Positions 1 through 15,100 of a DNA stretch of 64,000 bases are shown here, one piece after another; the stretch's first letter is position 1; each line of letters starts with the position of its first letter. The DNA is taken from positions 8,606,046 to 8,670,045 of the forward strand of contig CM034104.1 in the NCBI GenBank assembly GCA_019914945.1, read 5' to 3'. The notes beneath the pieces are model-generated. The model was not told the origin of the DNA. It saw only the letters and a list, made by a program, of their open reading frames with translations, and ran no database searches. This DNA is from Typha latifolia. Its lineage: Eukaryota; Streptophyta; Magnoliopsida; Poales; Typhaceae. The translations under genes were made by a program, and so were the position numbers.

Positions 1-1412
1 TTATGAAATTGAAGTGTTCCTTTGTTTAAATTATGTTGCACATATGCAAATGTTTATTTGCTTAAACACCATGGTTTGACGTATTTTGTATTGACCATAA
101 ATACAAAATTTTGATTTTCCTATTATACAGACTATATATGAATTGCATCATAAATTTGATCTAACTAAATCCAACTTGGGACATCAATTATTTGATGTCC
201 TAATGTCTTGAGCATGACATTGTATGTTTCCTTCCTACTCTCTCTCTCTCTCTCTCTCTCTCTACCCTAATTGTTGCTATTTTTTTCTTCACTAAACTCT
301 TTTTTACCATTCCTTTTAACACCCCATCTGATCATCTCTGTTGCAAAGGTGGTACTTAGCCTCATCTGGAAGTGGCTGTCCTGCCACCTCTATTCCTAGG
401 TGATGCTGACAATGTGCTCAAGTATTTGCAAAATGCACCTGGAATTCATTTTTTTTTTTTGGTGGTATATTCACTATTTATATTATGTTATTACTATCTT
501 ATGTGAGCAAACTAAATTTCCTTACTTTTATCATTTTTATTTGAACTTTTAGATTTTTCTATATTTTATATTATTTTTTAGAAATTAAGTAATTAAAAAT
601 ATAGTGTGCAACCAAAATATAGCTAATATAGTGGTCAAAATGGCCAATATGGCTGATATTGCCAATATATAAGTTTATTCTAATGACCGATATCAATATT
701 TAGAACCTTGCATAATGTGGATTTTTGTTTGATACGTAACTTTTAGACATGATTTGTTTTCTACTATTTCCTACTTATTTTCACCTTCACTTTTACTATT
801 TCTTTGTATATACCTTAGAAGTTGTGCTCACCGGTAAATTTAAGAAGCCTGAGCATGCAATCCTTTTATTCTTGCTAATGCATACAAGATGTAGACTTTT
901 GTCTCATCCCTGGTTCATTGCTGTATAACTAAACTAGGTATACATTTCTCAGTTAATCAGGGTTTGTTTGAACTTTGAAATGTGTCTAGCCTATGAAATC
1001 ATAGATTTATGTGAATAGGTGATGTGTCATGGTACTAGTGTTTGTCCAGGATGTTTTTGTCATTCAATACATAGCTAATCAACATTGATAAGTACCTTGT
1101 TGATTTTTTTAGAAATTCTACTACAAAATACTAAAAGATACACAGTTGGGAACACTTCCAAGAAAATTTTCTTTTTCAGTTTTACTTCATTCTGACTGGG
1201 AGAAGAATATCCCATTCCGACCTCGATATGTGGAATCATCTTGCGCCATATGTACTGAAATTGTTCGGGAGTTCGGGTCCAATTTGTAAATCCCTTTTTT
1301 ACTTAATTTAGCTAATAATTGTTGATCTTAAGATTCTTAACAACCAATGCTTTTGTGCTTACTGTACATTAGACATGGAACTTTCTAAACTCATTTTGTT
1401 TGCTTCCTTTAG
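1..1412. other. Upstream intron or 5' sequence, no exon recognised
   Basis: This AT-rich stretch precedes the first recognisable exon of the dihydrouridine synthase gene. That exon begins in the middle of a codon, so at least one earlier exon exists. I found no segment here encoding the family's N-terminal barrel motifs, so the stretch is most likely intron. It contains a CT microsatellite at about 238-263 and otherwise nothing I can name. Confidence 0.5.
238..263. repeat. (CT)n microsatellite
   Basis: An uninterrupted run of about 13 CT units is visible in non-coding sequence. Confidence 0.9.
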
Positions 1413-1530
1413 GTGGCTTTGTAGATACAGTAATCTCTAAATCTCCAAGCAGGCATTTTATCATACATGCACGGAAGGCTTTGCTCAATGGCCTATCACC
1501 TGCTGCGAATCGCAAGATTCCACCTTTAAA
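1413..1530 (+). CDS. Dus exon a (first exon in window)
   Basis: The exon follows the acceptor AG at 1411-1412 and ends before the donor GTATGT at 1531. It starts with the last two bases of a codon. It encodes GFVDTVISKSPSRHFIIHA and continues RKALLNGLSP..NRKIPPL, the conserved HARKA segment that precedes the FMN site. The other two frames hit stops at once, which fixes the phase. Confidence 0.87.
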
Positions 1531-4500
1531 GTATGTATGATTTATGTGGAAGTCGTATTGATCTTATGGTGGAAAAGTGGAAACATCTGTTCAAGATGCT
1601 CATTTGTGATGTTATGTGTACAATATTTGCTATTCGTAGATTAGTTACCACAACAGATGCTTTATCAGGCACATTTTTTCTGCATCATTTAGTTGTTTAT
1701 CAACTTACTAGTGGACCAGTTACCAGCTTGCTTGCCAGATTATCTGACATAAACTACAGCTTTTTTTATGTAAACATAGGTTGACGAATGTTACAGGAAA
1801 AACATAATTCTGAATAAGCAATGCTTAAATTAGTTATTGAACTTTTCTAATTTGAGATATTCTTGCGATAGTGAAGTTGGAAAAATGTATGTACAGTGGT
1901 GAACTTTCCAGAAAGTATTTGTCACGACTCGAAATAGGAATCATGACCGGCCATGCACCTCAATATGCTTGAGATATACGTAGTCTTATTAATACTTCTT
2001 AAGTGTACGATGACAAAAATAAATAAATTAAGAAGATCTGCTTTATTAAATTTAAACTAATTGTAATAATTATAAAACAATGTCATTGTTTTTGAATCTC
2101 TAAACGAAATAAATTTAATTTTTAATCTAAAGCATAAAATTTAAAAGAGCGGAAAAGTAAATAGGTGGATCCTAAGTGGAGGTGGAGTCCGGGTATGTCT
2201 CGCTTAGTCGCCACGCTGACTATTACCTAAGGTAGATAAATATACAAAAAAAAGGAATCTATGAGCCAACAACTATAGCTCAGTGAGTGGAATCTACTCG
2301 AAAACCAAATAAATTCTAAAAAACTAAAATCAATAATATACATAACAATTTGCAATAGGCCTCTTTAAATAATGACAATGATAACAATAGAGAGTCACAA
2401 CTTGTAACCTTGCACAGTTTCAATATATTAACATCTTTTCAATATTTTTACTGTCATATGTCTCAATGGGTCTATACCTTGTGGATCCACATCAACTACA
2501 AGTCACCTCGAGATGACGCTCGGGACTTTTCATCATAGCTGATTCGGTTAGGGTTATCAAATGGTATCACTATGTGATCAACACACTGTCTTTTCCACTA
2601 ACCGTTAAGAGAAGTTAGAGTCACCTAAGAAATTTCTCATTCATTTTAGAACTGTTCCCTAACCCCGCTAGAGTCACCTAAGGAAGTCACCGCAGTGATC
2701 TGATTTAGGACTTTTTCCTGAATTTCCAGGTAGACTTGAGTCACCACGGAAAACCGCAAGCGATTTATATCGAGACTGTTCTCTAAGTCGTACCAATACT
2801 AGTTTTATTTTTCTTTTCACTAAAATTTAATATTTGCACAAGGTATAGCGATGCACTGAGTATAACGATTAAATGCACACAGAATATGTAACAATTAAAT
2901 TTGCACGTTATGATGAAATAAATAAATTTGCACACAGAAAATTACATGGTCTGACAAGATACGAAATATAATAAAAATAAATATGTGAGTGAACCCACTC
3001 ACCTCAGTCTAGATTAGATAATTGAAATTTCTAGTATCTAGTCCACATGCTGAAAATCACTACCTTTAAACAATACAAAAGTAACCATAATTTAATTTTT
3101 AAAACCAAATAAATGACTATAATGGGCTGAACAAAACCTATTGGATTGGATTGGGCTGCAACTGGCGCAGCCCAACTTCATGCTAGTTGGGCTGGGCCAA
3201 GGCCCAACCCAAAGCCAACAAGGAACTAGGTTGTAGGTCAGCCTGCAGCCCATGACTTAAAGCTAGAGGTCGAGTCGGGTCCGCAACCCAGCCCAACCTT
3301 TTTCTTCCCCAATGAGATTGGTGAGGGAGAAAGAAGAGAGGAGGAAAGGGAAGGGAGAGAGATCATTGCCGGTGACCATTGTCACTGGCAGCCTATCGAC
3401 CTTGTCGAAGCTTTCCTAGCGACCTCGACGACCTGTACTAGAGGGAAGGTCGATCACGGCGACCAACAATGGAAGACTTCCCACCCATGGTCAACCACAA
3501 CCCGAGCCATGAGGGCCTCCTAGAAGATATCATCGACACCGGGCTTAAAGCACGAAGCTTCCAGTGATGGAGTGGTAGCGACCTGAAGTTGCCGGCCGAT
3601 GAGGTTCACCAATGAGGCCACAACACCGAAATTAGGTATTTCTAATTTACTCCATTAAATTGAAATTAAACTAGAGGGATGAGAGAGGGCTCACCGAGGA
3701 GGAGCGTGATGGTCCCTATTTACTTCGGCGATGCTCTGACAGGCCGAACCCACGTCGTGATTCCGACGGTAAGGAAGAAGAAAACGGAAACGGCTGGGGG
3801 GAAGGGGTTGAGGAGAGAGAAAAATTAGGGTTTAATTTATAGTGCAAAAATTAAAATCTAAATTAGATTTGGATTCGGCGAGATTTTGGCGACTGCCTCA
3901 TCGCGTGCCGAAGAGGGAGAGAGAGGGGAGGGGGTTGCACGTGCACCCTTCTCTCTCAACCCCCATTTTTTCGGTTCTTACAGTATCTGAAATAATAATG
4001 TTGGTTAGGGAGCTTATTAGGAAGCGCATCCCTTGTTTTCCAGCACCTATTGGCCATCTAGGATGTTCTCAATTCCCTCCCTGTGGCCATGATGCATCAC
4101 TTTTTATTTTGGAAGTATCATGAGTAAAGTTTGTTGGCATTTTGTACCTCATTTTAGAATGTATCCTATGAGTGTTTTCAAAAAATTTCTTCGAGCTCCA
4201 CATGTTCAGCTGCCCTTAGTTTACATACCATAGTGATGCCTTTTTATTGTTGTTTAAGACTCAAAACATTTATATTATTGACATTTTCACTGAGTGAACA
4301 ATATTCTCTGCCCTAATTAGTCTTCTATTATATCTAAGATATGGATCTTGGAATGCACATTTTCTTCCACAATTTATACTAATTTACTGGCAAGTCACTT
4401 TCTAGTGTCCGTTACTTCAGGTGCACTACAAATGAGTCTAAATCAGTGTTTTAGGAGGTTTTTTTAATTTCTTTTATGACCATCAAGGCTGCCATAAGAA

Positions 4501-7500
4501 TCTAAACGAGTATAGTAACATTGCCCGGGACCCGGGTGACAATCATGTTTTGTTTATCTGCCACAGAATATGATGTAAAATTCACTAGGATAACAATCTT
4601 GCTATTCTGATTTCTGGAATTATCAATTGAGTTGTCTTGGCACTTCCTCATTTTAAGCCTCCTTCCCTACGGATTTCCATGTAATTTGTCACTACTGTCA
4701 AAAAATTCTTCCTGGTGGTGGATCAATTACCAGAGTTGAGCTTCTTTTTGCATGATAAGAGCCTAAGCATTATGCTAATATGCACATTAATGCTGTCTTG
4801 TGTGCAAGCAAGGCATGAATGATTAGTTTTACACTTTGATGACAGTTTAATGGAACTTCCAGATTTTTGGGTGGTGTTAGGTACAAGGTAGTTTCAAGAT
4901 TAATTTTCTTTATCTTGTCGGTAGATATGCTGAAATGGCTCTTTTTCAACCTACATATTACCTGTTTGTTTATCAATGTGCTTCATATTGTTTACTTTGT
5001 GTTATCTTTTAGTTATTTCTGTAAAATTTTGTTTGTTTGGTACTCCAATTGCACTTATTTTAACAACTCATAAATGAGTATTGAGAACATTTCTTGCAAA
5101 ATATGTATAAATACATGACTAATATCAACTATGCCAAATTGGTTTTGCCATAAGGAATGTATATTTTGTGCAAATAATGGAAATAGCCTACTTGTCGAGG
5201 TTAACAAGCTGTCCTTTTGACTTGTAATGCTGGGATAGGAAATCTTGAGACTCTTGGTCATATCTGAAACACCCACTTTCAAAATTCACATGTTCCTCAC
5301 GTGGAGAATGTCCACGTGATTTCCACGTGACCTGTCAGTGAAATAATCTCATCAAGTATCTGAATGAGTCAAGAAAAATATCAAAATAATCCAACAAATA
5401 ATCCAGAATTATAATATCACAGGCCTCAACAAGCCTCTAGGAATACAAGTCCAACACAACTTTGTTAAAACATAAATACCCTCGCAGGGGCTAAGTCCAA
5501 CTGAAATAATAGAATAAACAAATGCTGAAAAAATAAAGGAATCAATCTGCTACTCCTCGATGTCCGCATCCTCTATAATCAGCTCTGAAATATTTCCACC
5601 AAAATGGCGGTGAGCACGGGGCCAGCAAGTAAAATCTAATAATAATCTAAGAATATTACATAATAAATAAAAATGCAACTCATAACATATTAGGGAAAAT
5701 GTACATTATGACTTTTAATAACTTCCATCATTATAGCTCATTTTACATAGAAATCCACACAGGAGTCGAGTCACAATAACATATCTCACAAAGCACCATA
5801 AAAATTGAGGGAGACTAGTCAACTAGCGGTATTATCGCCCATACATGCTTGGCGATGCTGCATATGACCGATTGTCTGTTGGCTATCGACTAAGGACCCC
5901 AGTCGTAGGCCCATCAACACCGCTCTAGTAATCATCGCACAGAGCGAAATCATCACATACGGCTGATAAGAGCACATAGCTCGATAGACGCCCTAACCCT
6001 GCGTCCTCGGGTACCGCTAGAACTACAATCCCTACCTCTCAATCATCTTTTCTAATATCATACTGGTCTAGTCTCCAACTAGGGCAGTGTAATCACCTGA
6101 ATGCTCCACCAGCTACTGACCTCAGGTGTGGACTGCTAATATAATACTATATAATATACACTCTACCCTTAACCCCGGGTTGAGTGGGTAAAAGGGCACT
6201 GCCTAACTGGGACTTGACTAACAGTGATACGTGCACGTGGTGCTATGACCTCTATTATTTATTTAACATAATCATCACAATAACAGATATTATAAGCAAG
6301 CATAGAGTCTATCATACATGTGCATTAAGTGATTTAAGTGATAAATAATGCAAGTAAGAATTGACATGTTAAATACAGATATGAAATGTCATATAAGTTT
6401 CACAAGTAAGAAAACGACATTTATTTATTATAGGTAAGAAATGACATAAGTATGCATTTTTCATAGACTATTATAGAATTCTACTCGCCTGAGTTATTTC
6501 TAGAATCCGTTTTACTCTCCTAATTAGTCGGCTCTTCTTGATTTTCGAGATCCTTCCCGCACAATAATGGATCTAATAATTTATAAATAAAATAAACATA
6601 AGATTAATGGACTTATAGACTAACTATCTAGTTGTATGAATTTAAGTTTGATTTTCTAGGTCCGAAATATTATTTGTCTTAATTTAAAAAAATAACGGTC
6701 ATTTAGAGTCGTTTACAATGTAAGTGTCGAAGATAAATGAAAAGACTAATGAATTCAAATATCTAATTTAATTATGTATAAATCCTAATTTTATTAATAA
6801 CATGGTTGAGAAAATTTAATTAATTACAATTTATGTAGCTAATAGAATTTAAAAAAAAAAATAACAGACTAATAAATAAATCAGTCTTAGGGTTAATGGT
6901 TGGGCTGGGCTCAAGGCCCAGCAAATTAGGTGAGAGAGAGAGAGAGAGAGAGAGAGAGTGAGCTGCAGACCTACCTGCAGCCTACTGGACTAGAAACAGT
7001 GGACTGGGCTTAAGAGCCTGGTCCAACAGAATGAGAAGGTGGGCTGCGGGCCTAACCCCCACCTTCTCCTCGTTTCCTTGCCAGAGGAGAAGAAACAGAG
7101 GAGAAAGGGGTGTTGCTGCCGGTGACGAGGGTCACCGGCAGCCCTCGGCTCCGGCAACTCCTCCCCAAGTCGACTGGGTGCAGGAGTGATCAGATTCTCC
7201 GACTAGTGCGGCTGGAGGGTGAGAGTTGAGGAACTCCATGGCTGGCGACCATGAAGTTTTCAACTCAGTGCTAGGTGGGCTCGAAGCCCTCTTCTCGGGT
7301 ACCTACCTTTTCCAAGTGAAGAGGTGGGTCAGCCGAGGTTGACGAGTGAGGCCACCACCGCCGTGGTGGTCGCTTGTGCCAAAGAAACCTGGCGGTGGGA
7401 GGCGACATGGCATCGCCTCCCTCGCGCCCCGTGGGTACCCAATTTGGGTACCCACAGCAAGGAGTTGAAGCGGGGAAACTTCCCGGACCGATGGGTGGTC

Positions 7501-9131
7501 GACCTGAGGTCGCCGGTCAGCGAATTTCCCCGGCGAAAGCAGACGAAAATAAAATCCTAATTACATATGATTAACTAGGCTATTTTCAAATTGAACTAAA
7601 GAGGGGATGAAGGCTAACTTGAGGATCGAGGTGAGGGGGTTTTGGTTGATTGCCGGCGCTCCGGTGACTTGTTGCCCGCGACGAGGACTTTGGCTGCTCG
7701 GGAGAGAAAAGAGAGAAGAGAAGAGCGAAGAAGAGGAAATTGAGAAAGAAAGAAACTTGAGGGGAAGGAGGGGAATTAAATAGAGAAAAGGTGGAGAGGG
7801 CAACGGAGTGGAGTTAACTCCACTACGGCGCACTCCTCTCCCACCTCTTGCAATTGACTGCGAGAGGTGGGGGAGGGGGAAGAAGGAGTTAGCGCACGCG
7901 CCAAGCGCGTGTGCTGTGGTGCGGTTAAGGTGCACGCGCACGCTAATTTTTTATTTTATTTTATTTTTTAACGGGTGTTACAATATCATTTCTTATATTC
8001 TAATTTGATAACTATTTCCTTTTCAAACTTATATCATGTTTCTTACAAATTCACTTGCAGATATGAGTACTATTTTGCTTTGTTGCGTGACTTCCCGGAA
8101 GTTCAGTTTACACTAAATGGAGGCATAACTTCAATTGACCAGGTAAGTTGATGATGTAAACTAGGTAAAATAGGTTTTGAGTTTTCTTTTTCCTTTTCTA
8201 ATATATATCTATTTAGATTGAAAACAGTCCCAATTTTACTGGGAGAGTTGGATCATTTGGTTGGTAACTTAAATTGAGAAAAGTCCCAATTTACTTACTA
8301 TTAGGAAATATCTAGATTAGCTTCATAGGGATTTGTTCTTGTCCACTTATCTATGTATTGAGGGCTGAGGAGAAACTCCATGATGCAAATATATATCCTT
8401 GTGCAAGATTACTCTTCGCTTCTCCCTTACAATCAATGGATTAGCTGTCAGAACCAGAATCAAAATATAAAATATATATATATATAAAAAAAAAAAATTT
8501 AGGGTTTGAGAGAGGAGGGTGCACGTGCTCTGCACGTGCAGCCCCTCCCCTCTCCCTCTCCAGCACGCAACGAGGTGCAGAGAGAGAAATCACGCCTAAT
8601 CCGGATCGGATTAGGTCTAGATTTCTCTTCAAATCTATAAATTAAAATTCTAATCTCTGTTTAACGATCGGAGCTCTCTTCTCTCTCTTCTTCCTCCTAT
8701 CTTTCGCTTTCTTCTTCCTCACCGTCGGAGTCGTCACTGTGGGATCGGCCCGCCGAAGCGTCGCCAGAGCCATCGGAGACCACCACGCGACTCGTTGGTA
8801 AGCCCTCTCCCACCCATAAATTTTAATTAAAGTTTAATAGGGTTTAGTGAAAATACCTAAATATTGGGGGTTCTTCGGCTTCATCGGCAAATCTGGCCGG
8901 ACGGCGACTTCGAGTCGCAGCCGCTACCTCTGGAAGCACCTTGCCATTGGCCTCATGCCGTGGGCAGTCATCGTTGGAGCCCTCGTGGCTCCGATCGCCG
9001 TCGGTCAAGGGATCGACCGCCGTTTGCGGGTTTTCCCCCACCTCGCGACGATGGCGGCACCGTATAGGGGAGGCGGGAGAGCTAGAGTTGGCTAGCGACC
9101 GCCGACGGCGGCGGTCGCCGATGGACTTTCT

Positions 9132-9174
<43 letters not shown>

Positions 9175-12100
9175 TTCTCTTTTCTCTCTCTCTTCGGCTT
9201 GGAGAAGACAGACTCGGAGTCTGATCTTCTCCCTTTTAGTATTTGGATTCGGGTCGGGTTGGATCCGAATCCAAGGAACCCGACTCGGTTCCATTAGCTA
9301 ATTGGATTGAGCCAAGGCCCAATCCATTTAAGTAGTAGTTGGGTGGGCTGCGGGCCAACTGCAGCCCAGCCCAACTGATTTGGGCTTATTTTTAGCCCAA
9401 ATTAATTATTCTTGGGTTAAATTGTAGAAAGATTTTTAATAATTGTTTTAATTAAAAATGTTATTGTTATTTATTATTTAAGGTGGTGATTTTTAGTATG
9501 TGAGCTAGAGATTTGAGATTTCGGTTGTCTTGCCTTAGACTCAGGTGAGTGGGTTCACTCACATATTTATTTTATTGTATTTCGTATTTTTGTCAGACCA
9601 TGTAAATTTTCTATGTGCAAATTATTTATTTCACCCTTATATGTAAAACTTAAATTGTTGAAATTTCTGTGTGCAATCTATTTATTTCATCCGTACGTGA
9701 AAATTAAATTGTTTTATTTTCCTGTGTGCATTTAATTATTATATTCAATGCATCACCATACTTCGTGCAAATATTAAAATTTGTGAAAAAAAAAATGAGA
9801 CTAGTATTGATACGACTTAGAGAACAGTCCCGGTATAAATCGTTTGTGATTTTCCGTGGTGACTCAAGTCTATTTGGAAGTCCAGGGAAAAGTCCTAAAT
9901 TAAATCACTGCGGTGACTTTCTTAGGTGACTCTAGCGGGGTTAGGGAACAGTCTTAGGACGAATGAGAAAAATTCCTAGGTGACTCTAACTTCTCTCAAC
10001 GGTTAGAGGAAAAGACAGAGTGTGTTAATCACACGATGATACCCTCTGAGGACTCTAACCGGATCAGCTATGAAGAAAAGTCCCGAGCGTCATCTCGAGG
10101 TGACTTCTAGTTGATGTGGATCCACAGGGTTTAGACCCATTGAGACATATGACAGTATAAATATCAAAAGATGTTAATATGTTGAAAACGTGCAAGGTTA
10201 CAAGTTGTAACATCTCTCTCTATTGTTATTATTTAGAGAGCATGCCTATTGCATATTGTGACGGATATTGTTGCTTTTAGTTTAATTTATTCAGCATTAA
10301 TATGAATTTAAAATTTATTTGGTTAGTGAGTGGATTCCACTCACTGAGCTATAATTGTTGGCTCATGGGTTCTATTGTTTTTATTTTTGTTTATTTATTT
10401 CAGGTAATAGTCAGCGGGGCGACTGAGTGAGATGTACCCCGACTCCACCTCCACTTAGGATTCACCTATTTACTTTTCCGCTCTTTTGATTTTATGGTTT
10501 AGACTAGACATTTTATTTATTTAGTTTAGAGACTCAAAAACATTAAAATTGTTTTATATCTTTATTGCAATTAGTTATAAAATTTAATAAAGCACGTTCT
10601 CATTTTATTTATTTAATTTGCCATCGTACACGTAGAGAGAATTAATAAGGCTTCGTGCATCTCAAGCATATTGAGATGCATGGCCGGTCATGATTCCTAT
10701 TTCGGGTCGTGACACTTTTATCTCTAGATAATATTGTAAATGGCTTATTTTATTAAAGACATAATAATAGTCAAGTAGAAATAGGTTCAACATATAATAT
10801 GATTGAATGAGTTTATTATTTGGTGCTAGCTCAATAGTTAAAACCAAAACCTAGTTGAACGTAGTTAATCTAACATGTTCTTATATCACTTTTAACTCAA
10901 TTTGAATGATTTTGAGATAAATTTTGCATTTTTTGGAGAAATATAAAATATTAGCTAAAATTTGGGTTTAAAATCAACTCATGTGGAGTTAATCTAACAA
11001 GTTCTTATTTTAATTTTGATTCAATTTGAATGAATTTGACATATTAATTTTGGATTTTTTGAAATTTAGGGAAATCAAAATTTTCTTTGATTCCTACATT
11101 TTAAAAGTTATTTTTCATAGATTTTGCATCAAAATACTATATCTATATAGAAAGACCCTTACAAATAATAGATCTAGCAAAATTGAGCTAGAGCTATCAT
11201 TTTTAGATCCCAAATTAGTTTTTAAAGTGAAAAAGAAAATCGTGTCATCTTGTGCTCGATTGGCATGAGTTGCCAGATGACCGTGTCACTGGTATAGCCC
11301 GTGCCAGGTGTCATGCCCTTATCGGCACAGCCATCATTGTTTTAAGGATCAATAGTTGATGTCCTTGTTTTCAGACTCCACTGTCATGCGAATCTGCATA
11401 TGATCTTATCCCCATCAGCTTCAATTTCACCGATGCTTTTTTGTTAATGGCAGGTTAATGCAGCAGTAAGGCAAGGTGCCCAAGGGGTCATGGTTGGTCG
11501 TGCAGCTTACAATAAGTATGATCTTTGATTTTCTGTTGCACAAGTTCTTTTCCTCATGTCAATTGGAAATAGTATGGTACTGTCATCCTAATTTAAAAAT
11601 TGACCACTAAAATGCTGAAACAGTTCATTTTGCTTTCACTTATTTGTGGCAGCAGGAGTATGGATGAACACTAAAACACTATTTGCATTAATAGTATGTC
11701 TGCAAAATGAACACTTATGTACTGCAAGCATATTTCCTTTTTTTTTTCCTTTGATGGTTTCTCAAACAAAGATATTTCATGCAGCCCATGGTTTACTCTG
11801 GGACACGTTGATGGAGAAGTATATGGTGTGCCAAATAATAGTATTTCTCGTCGCCAGGTTTAGTGATAATCATGATGATTTTGGTGTTAAAATTTTGAAG
11901 GTTTGCAATTTCTTCTGCTTATAGTAATCTATTATTTCTAGATCCTTGAAAATTATCAAATCTATGGTGACTCAGTAACAGGAAAATATGGAGCTAACAG
12001 ACCGAATATTAGACAACTTGTTAAGGTTCGTAAAACTTGCAGAATACTCTTCTATTTTAGCATATAGGGAACAAATTTGTTCATTTTGTTTTCTTTTAAG

Positions 12101-15100
12101 ATTGAATAAGTTTGACACTACCATACATATTATGTCACATAGGTCATCAACACATTATTGTTTTCTTATCATACTATTGTCCATGGCCAAAGCTGTTATC
12201 ACTTTTTGGGGTATGGGATGTGAGGAGAGTACGAGAAAAAGAGAGTAAAAGTTGAAAACTTAAAAGAAGGTAATTGAGACATCAATTATTGATATCCCTC
12301 ATGTTAGATCCATTTGTATTCGGCTTGAATCTTGAAACAAGCTGTATTAGCCGATACGGCCGAAACTGGCCTGAAACCAGCCAGCCTTGATTTTATCCAC
12401 CCTTTATTAGAAAATGAGATAGGGTTTCAAAAGAAATAAAGAAAAAAAGATGTATGCGCTCGCTCCGTACAAATGAGAAGCATGTAAACAATTACATTAC
12501 TAAGGCTATATGATGATTATTAGTTGGTCAGAATCCCGATCTTTATAAAAAGTAATCAAATATGGAAATACTATCATAATTTCCTTGATAGTGAGTAAAG
12601 GTAGAAAATGTACTATCATGATTCAAACAATTCATTGTGTATTTCAGAACTAAATAATGTTTTTCTGCCAGTGCAAGCCTATAATTTTCTTTTTGTTCTG
12701 TAGTTTCTGCTAGTATCTAGATGGAAGCTATCATGGGCTCATCTGATTATGCTGTTGTATAGTCTTTGCTAATCCAATACAAAAGTTTCAGTTAGAGCTT
12801 CTCTACGAAGTAAATTTATTTATTTGATGCCTAATAGAGAATGTTGTTCTAGCGGTTACTAAACACTTATTGGTTTAGGATTCAAATTTGTGAACTGTTA
12901 ATTGAAAGATGAGAAGGGCATATGGGAACAAAAGTTTTGAATATCAGTATTAATAGCAGTATCAAAGATAAAGTGATATATATATCAGTTGTATTGGGTA
13001 TATCTGCTGTTGCATCAATTTTTCCAATAGCAAGTTCTATTTTAATCACATAAAATTCTAAACAAATGATGTAAAATGCAGGAACAAAAATATAAATCTA
13101 ATAAACTTGACAAGAATAAGAAATTTCAAGTTAAAACTGTGAATTTGTGGAAAAGGTAGTGGTGGTGCCGGTTCTAAAAGAAAAATGTGGAATGTAGGAA
13201 AAAAAAGGAAAAAAAAGGAAGAAAAAAGGAAATTTGAAAAGTTCAAATTGTTGGGTAGTCTGCTGTACCTCCAATTTTTAGATTGATGTACACTAGGTCA
13301 GATTTTGACATTCACATCTAGAGAGGGGGGAAATTGAAAAAGGAAAAATCATCTCTAACGAAGGATTTGGATTGGATCCAACAAATCCAACCTAAATCTA
13401 TAGCCCAAAGTAGGAAAAGAAAATTTTAGCTGTTTGGATCGATATGGCTTGGATATTAGTTGAAACGCCCTATATGTGGCTGATATGGCCTTGTATCAAG
13501 CAATACCATCAAAACCCAACCCAACTCGAAATCTTCGTAGTTTTGCCTTATACGTATTGGCTGATATGTCTTGATGTTGGACGAAACTTGAATCATGATG
13601 ATAACCAAATGACATGTGCTCCAATCAGATTGGAGAACGACTTTATCCGATCCGCAACAATTTTTGGAGAGTGATTGCAAGAGATTTACCTATTGGAATC
13701 TTTAGAATTTGAATATATTGTCGCTCTGGAAGAAAGCTTTCCAATGAATCCAAGATCGCAAGGTTTGGCTAGTTAGATTTTGAGATATCGACTGAACAGT
13801 TGCCAAAGGTCTAAGTGGACAAACTTACAGGGTGAAGGTCTTGAGTTGGGTTGTGGGGATTCTATAGATGGAGATACGGACTCTAAGGAGTGGGATGGTG
13901 GTGAAGGGGCCGGTGGTGGTGAGGTTGCTCCGGTAGGGTTAGTGGTGGTGAAAGGATGTGGACATCAGTTAGGGTTTAAAGCGTCGATAGAGAAATTAGA
14001 GAGAGAAGAGGGAGAAGGTTGGCCATCTCCTAGAGGCAGGAGGTGGTGGCCAGTTGAGGAGGTGGGATAAGATATTTGACTAGGGTGCACACCACAGACT
14101 ATATAGATAGATTCCCTTAGCTTAAGTCGGTTTAGCTTGATTGGGCTAGGGTCCAACTGACTCGATAAGCAAATATGACTAATAGGCAGTTGATTAGACT
14201 CCAGGGTCTAATTTGAATTACAACTCTAAATAACAAAAGCAAAAGCTGAAAGCAATTAATAAAAAACCAGGGTCTTATTTGAATTTCTCTTTTCTTGCAT
14301 TGGGCGTTGAACCCAATGTCCTCACACCTCTAACTGGGCTCGGTCTAGCTGAACTGTATTTCTAAACAAGAAAACTATTTGGAAAGGCGACAGGTTTCTG
14401 GGAGTTGGAAATAAGGCAGTTCTAATCAATATAAGGCATTGATAAAATGATTGGTGTAATTGATGGGTCCTAGAAAATTGGCTTTATTGTTACCATCTTA
14501 TAGCTGTACTGCTCTAATTGTTGCCTCGTCACTGGATATATGGAAATGATTAGCTGTACTTTTTCCCCTAAAATTGTGTCTATTAGTGTATAACTCAAAA
14601 GCAATGGGTACTATAGGCAATATTTAAAGAGATCTTCATAATTTCATTAAGTGATTATGTTGGTATCATGATATGCAAGAGTCAAATTAACTTTAACCTT
14701 GTATTTTGGAAAGCATTAATATATTCTGGTAACATGATTTGGCATTTTGTAAATAATAAGAATTTTCTGTTTGCAATTCGGGAAAACACAGTAACTCTAG
14801 GGTCAGACAGATTGTGCATACTGGGGAGGGTATTAAGTCCGATGCATTGTCCTTGATTATTTTATCTCTAGTTCAGTTTCTTATTAAGACTTCCATTTCC
14901 AGTACCCTGCTGGTTCCAGTAACTGATTAATAATGAACATTTGTTATATATCATGAGGATCAAATTTTACCTGAGGCTGATCAACCAATATCTATTATTG
15001 TTATTGTGTACTTATACAAATTATCATGCAATTTTCTTCTAGATATCGGTAATTATACAAATTATCATGCATATTTCTCCTCGACTAGGACTTACGGTAC

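Noticed and set aside
1130..1290. Possible earlier Dus exon (peptide with CAICTEIVREFGSNL)
   Set aside because: It has no similarity to the Dus N-terminal barrel and no consistent splice sites in phase with the exon at 1413.
8847..9297. Several overlapping open frames in solo LTR B
   Set aside because: They lie in the GC-rich leader and CT tract of an LTR, in all frames and both strands, with no conserved domain.
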